This document shows positions 8,463 through 17,802 of a DNA stretch of 64,000 nt, in pieces; the stretch's first letter is position 1, and the number at the start of each line of letters is the position of its first letter. A model generated the notes under the pieces. The model ran no database searches, was not told where the DNA came from, and worked only from the letters and a program-made list of their open reading frames with translations. This stretch comes from Streptomyces polyasparticus. GTDB taxonomy: Bacteria > Actinomycetota > Actinomycetes > Streptomycetales > Streptomycetaceae. Position numbers and translations under genes: made by a program. The DNA is taken from the NCBI RefSeq assembly GCF_014493765.1, contig NZ_JACTVJ010000004.1:434001-498000 (forward strand), in the 5' to 3' direction.

Positions 8463-9791
8463 ATGTCGGTCACGCAGACGGGCGCCGAGGAGCGCGGCGA
8501 GCAGATTCTCGCCGTCTTCGACACCGCGTTCGGCGAGTTGCTCGCCGCCGACCCGGCCGCGTTCCGGGTGAAGTTCCGCAAGATGGCGGCCTCGGCCTTC
8601 GCCTTCTACCGCGGCACCGCCTGCCTCTTCTACGCCGACCTGGAGCGCGAGCAGCACGGCGGCCCGTTCCTCGACGACCGTACGGGCCGGGTGTGGATCC
8701 ACGGCGATCTGCACGCGGAGAACTTCGGCACGTACATGGACTCCACGGGCCGGCTGATCTTCAACGTCAATGACTTCGACGAGGCCTATGTGGGCCCCTT
8801 CACCTGGGACCTCAAGCGCTTCGCCGCCTCCGTCGCGCTGATCGGCTACTCCAAGGCGCTCAGCGACGAGCAGATCTCCGAGCTGGTGACGATCTATGCG
8901 GCCGCCTACCGCGAGCGCGTCCACGCCCTGGCCACGGGGGCCAAGGACGACGAGGTGCCGCCGTTCACCCTGGACACCGCCGAGGGCCCGCTCCTGAAGG
9001 CGCTGCGCGACGCCCGCTCGCTGACCCGGTTCTCGCTGCTCGACTCGATGACCGAGATCCGTGAGTTCGAGCGCCGTTTCGCGCCCGGCGGCGGCTCGAT
9101 CGAGCTGGACGCGGCCACGCGCTACAAGGTGCTCGCCGCCTTCGACGGCTATCTGGAGACCCTGCCGGAGTCCTCGCTGACCCGCCCCGACTCGTACCGC
9201 GTCAAGGACGTCGTCGGCCGGCGCGGGATCGGCATCGGCTCGGCGGGACTGCCCTCGTACAACATCCTGCTCGAAGGCAACTCCGACGCCCTCGAGAACG
9301 ATGTCGTGATCTACATGAAGCAGGCCCAGACCCCGGCGGTCTCGCGGCACATCACCGACCAGGCGATCCGCGAGTACTTCCGGCACGAGGGCCACCGCAC
9401 GGTGATCTCCCAGCGCGCCCTGCAGCAGCACGCCGACCCGTGGCTGGGCTGGACCGAGCTCGACGGCTCGGGTCAGCTGGTCGCCGAGGTCTCGCCGTAC
9501 GCGGTGGACCTGGACTGGTCGGACATCGACGACACCGAGCAGATCGCCGCCGTGGTCGCCGACCTCGGCCGGGCGACCGCGACGATGCACGCGGCGGCGG
9601 ACGACGAGAGCGGGTACACCGGGCTCGTGCCGTTCTCCACCGAGCGCGCCATCGACGCCGCGATCGCCGCCGACGAGGAGGGCTTCGCGCCGCTGCTCGT
9701 GCAGTTCGCGCACGAGTACGGGGCGCGGGCGCGCGCGGATCACCAGATCTTCGTGGACCTGTTCCGCAACGGCCGGATTCCGGGTCTGTAG
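8463..9791 (+). CDS. DUF2252 family protein
   Basis: A 442-aa soluble protein of the DUF2252 family. It carries kinase-like motifs: H80-GDLH-AEN (HGDLHAENFG), comparable to the catalytic loop of aminoglycoside and choline phosphotransferases, followed by NVNDFDEA (residues 101-108) in the place of a metal-binding DFG. A small-molecule kinase role is therefore plausible but unproven. AGGAGG at 8449-8454 sets the ATG at 8463; an earlier in-frame ATG at 8442 would lie before that site. It is divergent from dnaE and may share its regulatory gap. Confidence 0.85.
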   Translation: MSVTQTGAEERGEQILAVFDTAFGELLAADPAAFRVKFRKMAASAFAFYRGTACLFYADLEREQHGGPFLDDRTGRVWIHGDLHAENFGTYMDSTGRLIFNVNDFDEAYVGPFTWDLKRFAASVALIGYSKALSDEQISELVTIYAAAYRERVHALATGAKDDEVPPFTLDTAEGPLLKALRDARSLTRFSLLDSMTEIREFERRFAPGGGSIELDAATRYKVLAAFDGYLETLPESSLTRPDSYRVKDVVGRRGIGIGSAGLPSYNILLEGNSDALENDVVIYMKQAQTPAVSRHITDQAIREYFRHEGHRTVISQRALQQHADPWLGWTELDGSGQLVAEVSPYAVDLDWSDIDDTEQIAAVVADLGRATATMHAAADDESGYTGLVPFSTERAIDAAIAADEEGFAPLLVQFAHEYGARARADHQIFVDLFRNGRIPGL

Positions 9792-9855
9792 CGGACCGGC
9801 GTTCACAGGAAACCCTGAGCCGACCTTTACTTATCCGTCTGGCAGACTCGCAGCG

Positions 9856-10533
9856 ATGGACATATCGGGGACGCAGCCGAGGGTGCTGCGGGCGGCGCTC
9901 TTCACGGCCTTGGTCGTGACGCTGTCCGCGGCATCCCATGTGCTGCTCTCGCAGGTTCCGCTGCCGCTCGGCACCGTCGCCGCGGTGGCCGGGGGCGTGT
10001 TCGTCCTCGCGTATCTGCTCGCAGGACGCGAGCGCGGCTTCTGGTCGATCGCGGCGCTCGTGGTGCCGCTCGAACTCGCCGCGGACACGGTGTTCACCAC
10101 CGGTCAGCACGTCTGTTACGGCCAGACCGGCGGCCCGATAGCCGGCACCCTGCGCTCCTTCGGACTCGACGTCCTGTGCGGCGGCTCCGACGTGGGCGCC
10201 TCGCTGGTGTCCGGCGCGGGCGCACGCCCGGCCGCCGAACTGCTCGCGTCGGCCGACCCCTCGGCCGCCTGGTTCCTGCTCGCGGCCCACGTCGTGATCG
10301 GCCTGGGTGCCGCGGCCTGGCTGCGCCGCGGCGAGCAGGCCTTCGCCCAGCTCGTGCGCGCGATGGTCGCGGTGGCGTTCCGGCCGCTGCGGATCGCGGT
10401 GGCCGCGGTCACCACGCGGCCCACTCCCGTACGCCGCGTCGTGCGCACCGCGCAGCAGACGCGCCCCCTGTCTCCGCTCCTCATCGCCCACTGTGTGGGC
10501 CGGCGTGGACCGCCTTGCCCGGCTGCTGTCTGA
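9856..10533 (+). CDS. Integral membrane protein, unknown function
   Basis: A 225-aa protein with about five predicted membrane segments in the first 165 residues (residues 13-30, 36-55, 60-78 and 139-160 are clear), then a basic tail without further hydrophobic stretches. I do not recognise a family. It lies 64 bases after the DUF2252 gene and 71 bases before the anchored thioredoxin-fold protein on the same strand. A partnership with that protein is possible, as oxidoreductases often sit beside small membrane proteins, but nothing in its own sequence, such as paired cysteines in a membrane helix, proves it. Confidence 0.65.
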   Translation: MDISGTQPRVLRAALFTALVVTLSAASHVLLSQVPLPLGTVAAVAGGVFVLAYLLAGRERGFWSIAALVVPLELAADTVFTTGQHVCYGQTGGPIAGTLRSFGLDVLCGGSDVGASLVSGAGARPAAELLASADPSAAWFLLAAHVVIGLGAAAWLRRGEQAFAQLVRAMVAVAFRPLRIAVAAVTTRPTPVRRVVRTAQQTRPLSPLLIAHCVGRRGPPCPAAV

Positions 10534-10604
10534 GCCACCGGTCAAGCGAATCCACCCGCTGGGGGTCCAGGGCCCCCGGGAAAACACAGTACGGAGATTG
10601 AGTC

Positions 10605-11402
10605 ATGAGCAAGCGCAACAGTCAGGCATCCAAGGCGGCGGCCCGTGAGCGGCTGCGCGTCGAGCGCGAGCGCCAGGCGAAGAAGGACAAGGCCCGCCGG
10701 CAGATCATCGTGGGCGCGAGCATCGTCGGTGTGCTCGCCGTCGCGGCCGGCGCCGGTTTCCTGATCATGCAGGCCAACGAGCCGAGTGGCTGGGACAAGG
10801 CCGCCGAGGCCAAGGTGGTCGCCCCGGCGAACACCTCCGGCAAGAACGGCTCGACCGTCACCATCGGCGACGCGGCCAAGAACACCGTCCACCTCTACGA
10901 GGACCCGCGCTGCCCGGGCTGCGCCGCGATGGAGCAGTCCATCGGCGAGGCGGTCAACAAGGGCATGGAGGACGGCAAGTACAAGCTGTCCTTCACGATC
11001 GGCACCTTCCTCGACGGCAACCTCAGCGGCGAGGGGTCCAAGAACGCGCTGAGCGCTCTGGGCGCGGCCCTGAACGTCAGCCCCGAGGCGTTCCTCGACT
11101 ACAAGGCGGCGCTGTACTCGAAGGAGTACCACCCCGAGGAGTCCACGGACGAGTTCGCCAAGGACGACTACCTGATCAAGGTGGCGAACACGGTGGACGG
11201 CCTGAAGAACAACAAGGACTTCCAGAGCGACGTCAAGAGCGGCACGTACGACGCCTGGGCGATGAAGATGAGCAAGTCCTTCGACGACGCCGAGGGCGTG
11301 GACTCGACGCCCACCATCAAGATCAACGACAAGAAGATCGAGACACCTTCGGACGCGGCCGGCTGGGACGCGGCGCTGAAGACGGCGGGCGTCACCAAGT
11401 AA
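10605..11402 (+). CDS. Membrane-anchored DsbA/thioredoxin-like oxidoreductase
   Basis: 265 aa. The basic N-terminus (residues 1-33) and one membrane helix (34-55) anchor the protein with its catalytic domain outside the cell. The thioredoxin-fold domain starts near residue 84 and carries the redox motif C103-P-G-C106, followed by the helical insertion typical of DsbA proteins. The cis-proline loop is STPTIKI near residue 240. The likely role is forming or exchanging disulfides in exported proteins. The ATG follows GGAGATTGAGTC, a usable ribosome site. A strong terminator (11432-11466) ends the transcript. Confidence 0.9.
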   Translation: MSKRNSQASKAAARERLRVERERQAKKDKARRQIIVGASIVGVLAVAAGAGFLIMQANEPSGWDKAAEAKVVAPANTSGKNGSTVTIGDAAKNTVHLYEDPRCPGCAAMEQSIGEAVNKGMEDGKYKLSFTIGTFLDGNLSGEGSKNALSALGAALNVSPEAFLDYKAALYSKEYHPEESTDEFAKDDYLIKVANTVDGLKNNKDFQSDVKSGTYDAWAMKMSKSFDDAEGVDSTPTIKINDKKIETPSDAAGWDAALKTAGVTK

Positions 11403-11431
11403 CGGGACGAGCAGCTCGGGACGGGCAGCTG

Positions 11432-11466
11432 AAGAGCGGGCGAACTTTCCCGGTTCGCCCGCTCTT
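11432..11466 (+). terminator. Hairpin terminator after the thioredoxin-fold gene
   Basis: A perfect 14-bp stem (11432-11445 with 11453-11466, AAGAGCGGGCGAAC) with a 7-base loop, 30 bases after the stop codon. Confidence 0.92.
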
Positions 11467-11471
11467 GGCGC

Positions 11472-11485
11472 TTACTGATCAGTAA
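11472..11485. promoter_or_regulatory. 14-bp perfect palindrome abutting the phoD start
   Basis: TTACTGATCAGTAA is a perfect palindrome whose last base is the A of the phoD ATG. It looks like a TetR/MarR-type operator. Nothing else resembling a promoter or ribosome site is visible between the terminator and the ATG. Confidence 0.5.
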
Positions 11486-13161
11486 TGTCAGCGCTCGTGA
11501 CCAGTAGACTCCAGGCTCCCCACGAGCTCTCATCCGCCTCAACTCCCCGTCGCCGTACGGTCGTCAAGGCCGCCGCGACCGTCGCCGTCGCCGCTCCCCT
11601 CGCGGCCGGCGCCCTGCCCGCACGGGCCGCCGAGCCCCCCGCCTTCCTGCACGGCGTGGCCTCCGGCGACCCGCTGCCCGACGGCGTCCTGCTGTGGACC
11701 CGCGTCACACCGACGCCCACGGCCACCCCCGGATCCGGCATGGGCCCGGATACGGAGGTGAGCTGGGAGCTCGCCGAGGACAAGTCCTTCACCCGGACCG
11801 TCGCCCGGGGCACGGTGACCGCGCGGGCCTCCTCCGACCACACGGTCAAGGCCGATGTGCGCGGCCTCAAGGCCGCCACCGACTACTACTTCCGCTTCTC
11901 GGCAGGCGGTACGACATCCGCCGTCGGCCGCACCCGCACCACCCCGGCGTACGAAGCGGCCGCGGGCAACGTCCGCTTCGGCGTCGTCTCCTGCGCCAAC
12001 TACGAGGCGGGCTACTTCTCCGCGTACCGCCATCTCGCCGCACGCCAGGACCTGGACGCGGTGCTCCATCTCGGCGACTACATCTACGAGTACGCGAGCG
12101 GCGGCTACCCCGCGACGGACCAGGTCCTGCGCGCACAGCAGCCGGCGCACGAGATCCTCACGCTCGCCGACTACCGCCTGCGGCACGGCACGTACAAGAC
12201 GGACGCCGATCTGCAGGCCCTGCAGGCGCGCCACCCGGTCATCGCGATCTGGGACGACCACGAGGTGGCCAACGACGCCTGGTCGGGCGGCGCCGAGAAC
12301 CACACGCCCGCGTCCGAAGGCCCGTACGCGGACCGTGTGAAGGCGGCCAAGCAGGCCTACTTCGAGTGGATGCCGGTGCGGCCGGCCACCGAGGGGACGG
12401 TCTACCGCCGGATCCGTTACGGCAGGCTCGCGGATCTGCATCTGCTCGATCTGCGCTCCTTCCGCGACCAGCAGGCGGGCATCGGCAGCGGCAAGGTGGA
12501 CGACCCCAACCGCACGATCACCGGCCGCGCCCAGCTGGACTGGCTGAAGGAGGGACTCAGCCGTTCGCAGGCGCAGTGGAAGCTGGTCGGCACCTCGGTG
12601 ATGATCTCGCCGGTGGCCTTCGGGTCCGTACCGGCCCATCTGCTCGGCCCGCTCGCGGAGTTGCTCGGCCTGCCCAAGGAGGGCCTCGCGGTCAATGTGG
12701 ACCAGTGGGACGGCTACACCGACGACCGCCGTGAACTGCTCGCGCATCTCACGGACCAGGGGATCAAGGACACCGTCTTCCTGGCCGGCGACATCCACAT
12801 GGCCTGGGCCAACGACGTACCCCTGAAGGCCGCCACGTACCCGTTCTCGCGGTCCGCCGCGACCGAGTTCGTGGTCACGTCGGTGACCTCGGACAACATA
12901 GACGACATCCTCGGCGTCGCCCCGCACACGGTCTCGCTCGTCGCGGCCGGTGCGATCAAGGCGGCCAACCGCCATGTGAAGTGGCTCGACATGGACAGCC
13001 ACGGCTACAGCGTGCTCGACGTGACGGCCGCGCGGACGCAGATGGACTACTACGTCCTGTCCGACAAGACCGACCTCAACGCGACGGCGCGGTGGGCGCG
13101 TTCGTACCGCACGGCGAGCGGCACGCAGAAGGCCGAGCGAGTGGACAAGCCGGTGGCCTAG
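11485..13161 (+). CDS. phoD: Alkaline phosphatase D (PhoD family), Tat-exported
   Basis: A 558-aa phosphodiesterase/phosphatase of the PhoD family that releases phosphate from esters outside the cell. The N-terminus has a twin-arginine signal (RRR at 22-24, hydrophobic stretch 27-44, ARA-A cleavage near 46-49). The mature enzyme has the metal-site motifs [23 protein letters not shown] and [10 protein letters not shown]; this Fe/Ca-dependent family folds with its metal before Tat export. The ATG at 11485 has no ribosome site; GTG at 11500 is an alternative that keeps the whole signal. In S. coelicolor the homologue belongs to the phosphate-starvation response, but I saw no clear PHO boxes here. 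Confidence 0.93.
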   Translation: MSALVTSRLQAPHELSSASTPRRRTVVKAAATVAVAAPLAAGALPARAAEPPAFLHGVASGDPLPDGVLLWTRVTPTPTATPGSGMGPDTEVSWELAEDKSFTRTVARGTVTARASSDHTVKADVRGLKAATDYYFRFSAGGTTSAVGRTRTTPAYEAAAGNVRFGVVSCANYEAGYFSAYRHLAARQDLDAVLHLGDYIYEYASGGYPATDQVLRAQQPAHEILTLADYRLRHGTYKTDADLQALQARHPVIAIWDDHEVANDAWSGGAENHTPASEGPYADRVKAAKQAYFEWMPVRPATEGTVYRRIRYGRLADLHLLDLRSFRDQQAGIGSGKVDDPNRTITGRAQLDWLKEGLSRSQAQWKLVGTSVMISPVAFGSVPAHLLGPLAELLGLPKEGLAVNVDQWDGYTDDRRELLAHLTDQGIKDTVFLAGDIHMAWANDVPLKAATYPFSRSAATEFVVTSVTSDNIDDILGVAPHTVSLVAAGAIKAANRHVKWLDMDSHGYSVLDVTAARTQMDYYVLSDKTDLNATARWARSYRTASGTQKAERVDKPVA

Positions 13162-13225
13162 CCTCCGCACCGTCGAATTCCGGCCATCACAGCGCGTGTT
13201 ACCGGAAGATCACACCGTCACTGCA

Positions 13226-13263
13226 GGTGGTGTGTCCCGGACCCCGAACCCGGACACACCACC
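13226..13263 (+). terminator. Hairpin terminator after phoD
   Basis: A 12-bp stem (13226-13237 with 13252-13263, GGTGGTGTGTCC) and a loop that can extend with CGG/CCG pairs, 65 bases after the phoD stop. The rest of the 294-base gap up to the protease holds only an AT-richer promoter-like stretch. Confidence 0.85.
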
Positions 13264-13455
13264 CGCCCCGGTGACTCCTCTTGTTGCGTCCGCATCTCAA
13301 ACCTCGGACAGCACAGGAGTTTTTCTCCCGCTTGACCCGATTCGCCGCACGATCCATTGGACTTGATCCAAGCTCCTCAAGATCTGACATGGCCACGTAA
13401 TCTCCCGGCGGCGGCGAGGAAGTCCCTCGCCGTTCGCCCCCACGAGGAGACCGTC

Positions 13456-14436
13456 ATGTCGGCTCTTGCCCGTATATCCCGCCGTACACGGGGACGGCTG
13501 CTGTCCACCGCCCTGGTGGCCGGAACCCTGATGCTGGCCCCGCTCTCCGCCCCGGGCGGAGCCGTCGCCGCGGGTGCCACGCCTTCGGCGCAGGAATGCG
13601 ACGAGACCACCGTGAGCTCCGCACGGGAGACCAAGGCCGGCGCCTCGCACGCGAACGAGCCCAACGAGATCAGCGCGACCAAGGCCAAGGCCATGGACGC
13701 CGATCTGCAGCAGAGACTCGACCGGCTGCGCGCTAGCGGTCAGCGCACCACGGCCGCGGCGGCCACGATCCCCGTGTACTTCCACGTCGTCCACGACGGC
13801 GCCACCGGCAAGCTCACGGCCACCGACATCGCGAAGCAGATGGACGTACTGAACGCCGGCTTCGGCGGCCAGGGCACCGGGAACGCCGACTCCGGCTTCC
13901 AGTTCACGCTGGCCGGCACGGACTACACCGACAACGCCTCCTGGTACAACGGCATCCAGCCGGGCTCCACCGCCGAGAAGGCGATGAAGTCCTCGCTGCG
14001 CCAGGGCGGCGCGAACGCCCTGAACTTCTACACCGCCAAGCTCGGCGGCGGTCTCCTCGGCTGGGCCACCTTCCCGTCCTCGTACAACTCCAACCCGTCC
14101 GACGACGGCGTCGTCGTGCTCGACTCCTCGCTGCCGGGCGGCTCGGCCGCCAACTACAACGAGGGCGACACCGCCACCCACGAGGTCGGCCACTGGATGG
14201 GGCTGTACCACACGTTCCAGGGCGGCTGTAACGGCAACGGCGACTACGTCGAGGACACCGCCGCCGAGAAGAGCCCGGCCTACGAGTGCCCCGAGGGCCG
14301 TGACACCTGCGCCCGCAAGGCGGGCGTGGACCCGATCCACAACTTCATGGACTACACGTACGACAACTGCATGTACCAGTTCACCGCGGGCCAGGCCAAG
14401 CGCATGCAGGACAGCTGGGCCGCCTACCGCGCGTGA
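13456..14436 (+). CDS. Secreted zinc metalloprotease (M43, pappalysin-like)
   Basis: A 326-aa secreted protease. A Sec signal peptide (basic RISRRTRGR, hydrophobic 17-32, Ala-rich cleavage zone near 38) precedes a propeptide-like region, then the catalytic domain from about residue 93 ([11 protein letters not shown]). The extended zinc motif H242[10 protein letters not shown]252 matches the metzincin pattern HExxHxxGxxH, and [10 protein letters not shown] supplies the downstream Met-turn. Cysteine pairs in [14 protein letters not shown] and NCMY suggest disulfides. GAGGAGA six bases before ATG 13456 sets the start. It probably degrades extracellular protein. Confidence 0.92.
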   Translation: MSALARISRRTRGRLLSTALVAGTLMLAPLSAPGGAVAAGATPSAQECDETTVSSARETKAGASHANEPNEISATKAKAMDADLQQRLDRLRASGQRTTAAAATIPVYFHVVHDGATGKLTATDIAKQMDVLNAGFGGQGTGNADSGFQFTLAGTDYTDNASWYNGIQPGSTAEKAMKSSLRQGGANALNFYTAKLGGGLLGWATFPSSYNSNPSDDGVVVLDSSLPGGSAANYNEGDTATHEVGHWMGLYHTFQGGCNGNGDYVEDTAAEKSPAYECPEGRDTCARKAGVDPIHNFMDYTYDNCMYQFTAGQAKRMQDSWAAYRA

Positions 14437-14564
14437 CACGTCCCGGCTCGCACCGCGCGTGATGCTCCCCCGCTCGCACCCGGCGTGATGCAGCCCACCG
14501 CACACGCGCAGGCGTCCCCCTCTACTCTGAGCTGCGACAGACGGGGTGGAGGGGGAACGGCGGC

Positions 14565-16031
14565 ATGGGTGCGCCAGGCGAGATGATCGACGGCCGCTTC
14601 GAGCTCATCGAACGGCTCGGCAGCGGCGGCATGGGCACGGTCTGGCGCGCCCGCGACACCGCCCTCGACCGCGAGGTGGCGCTGAAGGAGGTCCGCCATG
14701 TGGACCCGGCGTTCATCGAGCGCAACACCGTGCTGCGCGAGCGGGCCCTGCGGGAGGCGCGGGCTCTCGCGCGGATCAGCCATCCGCACGTGGTCACGAT
14801 CCACCAGATCCTGGAGCCCGGCGGGCACGTGCACCCCTGGATCGTGATGGAGCTGCTGCCCGGCAGGACGCTGCAGGACCGCCTTGCCGCGGGCCCGCTG
14901 CCGCCCGCCGAGACCGCCCGCATCGGCCGCGAGGTGCTGTCCGCGCTGCGCGCCGCCCACGCGGCCGGAATCCAGCACCGCGACGTGAAGCCCGCCAATG
15001 TGATGCTGCGCGAGGACGGCAGCGCGGTGCTCACCGACTTCGGCATCGCCGCGCTCCAGGGCTCCACCTCCCTCACCCAGACCGGCGAGATGGTCGGTTC
15101 GCCCGAGTTCATGGCCCCGGAGCGGATCCGCGGCACGGACGGCGACCCGGCCTCCGACCTGTGGTCCCTCGGCATCGTCCTGTACGTGGCGGCGGAGGGC
15201 GTCTCCCCGCTGCGCCGGGCCACACCGCTGGCCACGCTCGCCGCCGTCCTGGACGAGCCGGTGCCGCCGCTGCGTTCGGGCCCGCTGACCCCCGTACTCG
15301 AAACCCTGCTCGTACGGGACCCGGCGGCACGGCCCGACGCGGCGCGGCTCGACGCGATGCTGGCCGAGATCGAAGCCGGGCGTTCTCCACACGTGCCACA
15401 AGCCAGGACCCAGGCGGTCGGCTCACCCCCGCTGCCGGGCACGCGTACCGACAGCCCGCGGCCGGTCGCACCCACCGCGGTGGCGCCCGCGCCGCGGCGG
15501 CGCCCCCGTCGTCGTACGCCGGTGATCGCGGCCGCCGTGGCCGTCGCCGTGGCGGCCACGGCGCTGGTGGTCACGCTGCGCGGCAACAGCGGCGACCAGA
15601 ACAAGGACCGAGGTGCGGGCACGACACAGCCCCCCGCCCGCGGGGACTCCACCGCACCGCCCACCAGCGCCGCCCCCTCGCCGGGCGCCGACCCCATCCC
15701 CGCCTCGGGGCGCTGGGTCGCGATGCTGTACTCCGAGCCGACCTCGAGCGGCGAGGCGACACGCGACGCGCGACTGGCGACGCTGCAACAGGACGTACCG
15801 GACACGAAGTACGTGCTCAGCGACGACTACGCCTCGCTGAGGCCGGGATTCTGGGTCTACTACGCCGGACCGTTCCCCGACGGCAACGCCGCGCTGTCGT
15901 ACTGCGCCGAGCGGGACCTTGTGGACAAGAACCAGTGCGTCGGCCGCTACATCAGCACCTACCCGGCGGACCTGGACCTCCTGTGCTACCCACCGGCCAC
16001 CGCACCGACGGGCACCTGCCGACGCGACTAG
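14565..16031 (+). CDS. Membrane Ser/Thr protein kinase (Hanks type)
   Basis: 488 aa. The cytoplasmic kinase domain (about 10-275) has the glycine loop LGSGGMGTVW (18-27), catalytic Lys41 (VALKEV), HRD at 138-140 (HRDVKPANVM), DFG at 158-160 and the APE motif (FMAPERI). A Pro-rich juxtamembrane linker leads to one membrane helix (about 319-339). An extracellular domain of about 90 residues follows, starting after a Ser/Pro/Thr-rich stretch and containing four Cys; it resembles an SPOR-like sensor more than PASTA repeats, which are absent. It therefore differs from the PknB-type kinases. It ends 34 bases before the convergent hydrolase gene. Confidence 0.93.
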   Translation: MGAPGEMIDGRFELIERLGSGGMGTVWRARDTALDREVALKEVRHVDPAFIERNTVLRERALREARALARISHPHVVTIHQILEPGGHVHPWIVMELLPGRTLQDRLAAGPLPPAETARIGREVLSALRAAHAAGIQHRDVKPANVMLREDGSAVLTDFGIAALQGSTSLTQTGEMVGSPEFMAPERIRGTDGDPASDLWSLGIVLYVAAEGVSPLRRATPLATLAAVLDEPVPPLRSGPLTPVLETLLVRDPAARPDAARLDAMLAEIEAGRSPHVPQARTQAVGSPPLPGTRTDSPRPVAPTAVAPAPRRRPRRRTPVIAAAVAVAVAATALVVTLRGNSGDQNKDRGAGTTQPPARGDSTAPPTSAAPSPGADPIPASGRWVAMLYSEPTSSGEATRDARLATLQQDVPDTKYVLSDDYASLRPGFWVYYAGPFPDGNAALSYCAERDLVDKNQCVGRYISTYPADLDLLCYPPATAPTGTCRRD

Positions 16032-16065
16032 GGCGGCCGGAGCAGGGTCCGGAACGACCGAGTGG

Positions 16066-16635
16066 CTAAAGCGTCCCGAGGAACCCGAGCGCCGTCTGCC
16101 AGGTCTGCTCCGCCGCCTCGGCGTCGTAGTCGGGAAGGTCCGGGTCCGTGTACAGGTGCCCGGCACCCCGGTAGCGGAAGACCTCGACATCGGCGCCCGC
16201 CCGGCGCATCCGCAGGTACCAGGCGTTCTGCCAGTCCTCCGGCTCGAAGGCATCGGGGTCGGCCACATGCAGCTGCACCGGCAGATCATCGGCGGAGGCG
16301 TCGTCGGCGATGTCCGACGTGCCGTGCAGCAGAAGCAGGCCGCGTGCCTTGTCGTCGGCGAGCGCGACATTCTGCGCGAGCGCGGCACCGAGCGAGAACC
16401 CCGCGTACACGAGACCGCTGTCGGAATACGGCGCCGAGGCGGCGACGGCCCTGCGCAGCAGCTCGTCCGTGCCGATCTCGTCCTGGATCTTCCTGGCGTC
16501 CTCGACGTTCCCGGCGGTCTTGCCCTCGTAAAGATCGGGTACCTGCACCTCATGCCCGGCAGCCCTCAGCCGGTCGGCGGCTTGGTGTACAGCGGGACGC
16601 AGGCCGTAGACCGAATGGAAAAGCATGATGTTCAT
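16066..16635 (-). CDS. Dienelactone hydrolase family protein
   Basis: A 189-aa alpha/beta hydrolase of the dienelactone hydrolase type. The nucleophile elbow is GFSLGAA with Ser81 in place of the usual Cys. Asp126 or Asp128 (ADPDAF) and His160 (GAGHLYTDP) complete a plausible triad, and YEGKTAGNVEDA is the typical family segment. The substrate is unknown; esterase activity is likely. The ATG at 16635 (MNIMLFHSVYG) fits the family start; longer in-frame extensions run into the divergent channel gene and are not credible. Only 30 bases separate it from the divergent MscS gene, so both promoters must overlap or lie inside the genes. Confidence 0.88.
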   Translation of the reverse strand: MNIMLFHSVYGLRPAVHQAADRLRAAGHEVQVPDLYEGKTAGNVEDARKIQDEIGTDELLRRAVAASAPYSDSGLVYAGFSLGAALAQNVALADDKARGLLLLHGTSDIADDASADDLPVQLHVADPDAFEPEDWQNAWYLRMRRAGADVEVFRYRGAGHLYTDPDLPDYDAEAAEQTWQTALGFLGTL

Positions 16636-16665
16636 GTGGCCATCGTGCCACCTACCCTCGGAGGC

Positions 16666-17757
16666 ATGGAGAACGTGCTGCGTCCGTTGATCGTGATCGG
16701 CGCCGCGGTCGTCATCACGCTGGCCATCGGCTGGCTTGTCGACCGCCTCCTGCGCCGTACCGACGCCCGCCACACGGAGACTCCGCTGTGGGGGCTGCTG
16801 CGCCGTTGCCGGCTGCCGCTGCAATGCGTGCTGCTCCTGGCCTTGTTGAGGGGGTTCTACGAACAAGCCGAAGTATTCGAGAAACAGTCCGCGGGCATCG
16901 GCCGTGTGCTCAGCCTGCTCCTGATCGGAGCCTGCGCCTGGCTGGTGGTGCGGATCGCCGCGGCCGTCGTCGAGTCGAGCTACGCGCACTATGCGTCGCG
17001 CAGCCACGACCCGGCCAGGCTCCGCCGGGTCCGTACCCAGGTGTCCCTGATCATGCGCGTGGTCACCGCGGTGGTGGGCGTCGTGGCGGTCGCCGCGATG
17101 CTGCTCACCCTCCCCGCGATGCGCACGGTCGGCACATCGATGCTGGCCTCGGCCGGTGTGCTCGGCATCGTCGCGGGCATCGCCGCCCAGTCCACGCTCG
17201 GCAATCTCTTCGCCGGTTTCCAGATCGCGTTCGGCGACATGGTGCGCCTCGGCGACACCGTGGTGGTGGACGGCGAGTGGGGCACGGTCGACGAGATCAC
17301 GCTGACCTTCCTGACCGTACGGACCTGGGACGAGCGCCGGATCACCATGCCGGTCTCGTACTTCACCTCGAAGCCCTTCGAGAACTGGTCACGCGGTGGC
17401 GCCCAGATGACCGGAACGGTCTTCTTCCACCTCGACCACTCGGCGCCCGTCGCCAAGATGCGCGAGAAGCTCCACGACATCCTGCGCGAATGCCCGGCCT
17501 GGGACGGCCGCGACTGGGGCCTCGCGGTCACCGACACCACCCCGTCCACGATCCAGGTCCGCGCCCTGGCCACGGCCAAGGACGCGGACGACATCTGGAC
17601 GGTACGGGTGACGGTCCGCGAACAGCTCGTCGGCTGGCTCGCCGACCACCACCCGTACGCGCTGCCGCGCATCATGACGTCCCTCGCCACGCCGCCGAAC
17701 GGCGCCGTGGACCACTCGTCGGCCGACGGCACGGCGCCCAGGACCGGGCGCGGGTAG
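16666..17757 (+). CDS. Mechanosensitive ion channel (MscS family)
   Basis: A 363-aa channel that releases solutes on osmotic downshock. Four membrane segments (residues about 6-24, 47-62, 76-97 and 124-142) precede the pore helix (ASAGVLGIVAGIAAQSTLGNLFAGFQIAF), the MscS signature. The cytoplasmic beta domain follows (GDTVVVDGEWGTVDEITLTFLTVRTWD) and includes the PVSYF segment. GGAGG ends 1 base before ATG 16666 but is well spaced for GTG 16675, so the true start may be three codons later. It ends 45 bases from the convergent SDR gene. Confidence 0.93.
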   Translation: MENVLRPLIVIGAAVVITLAIGWLVDRLLRRTDARHTETPLWGLLRRCRLPLQCVLLLALLRGFYEQAEVFEKQSAGIGRVLSLLLIGACAWLVVRIAAAVVESSYAHYASRSHDPARLRRVRTQVSLIMRVVTAVVGVVAVAAMLLTLPAMRTVGTSMLASAGVLGIVAGIAAQSTLGNLFAGFQIAFGDMVRLGDTVVVDGEWGTVDEITLTFLTVRTWDERRITMPVSYFTSKPFENWSRGGAQMTGTVFFHLDHSAPVAKMREKLHDILRECPAWDGRDWGLAVTDTTPSTIQVRALATAKDADDIWTVRVTVREQLVGWLADHHPYALPRIMTSLATPPNGAVDHSSADGTAPRTGRG

Positions 17758-17802
17758 CGGGCGCGGGCAGGGGCACGGGCCCGGGGGAAAGCCCCTCGGA
17801 GC

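Noticed and set aside
11400-11484. PHO boxes upstream of phoD
   Set aside because: Only GTTCGCCCGCT, part of the terminator stem, vaguely resembles the 11-bp unit; no clear direct repeat is present.
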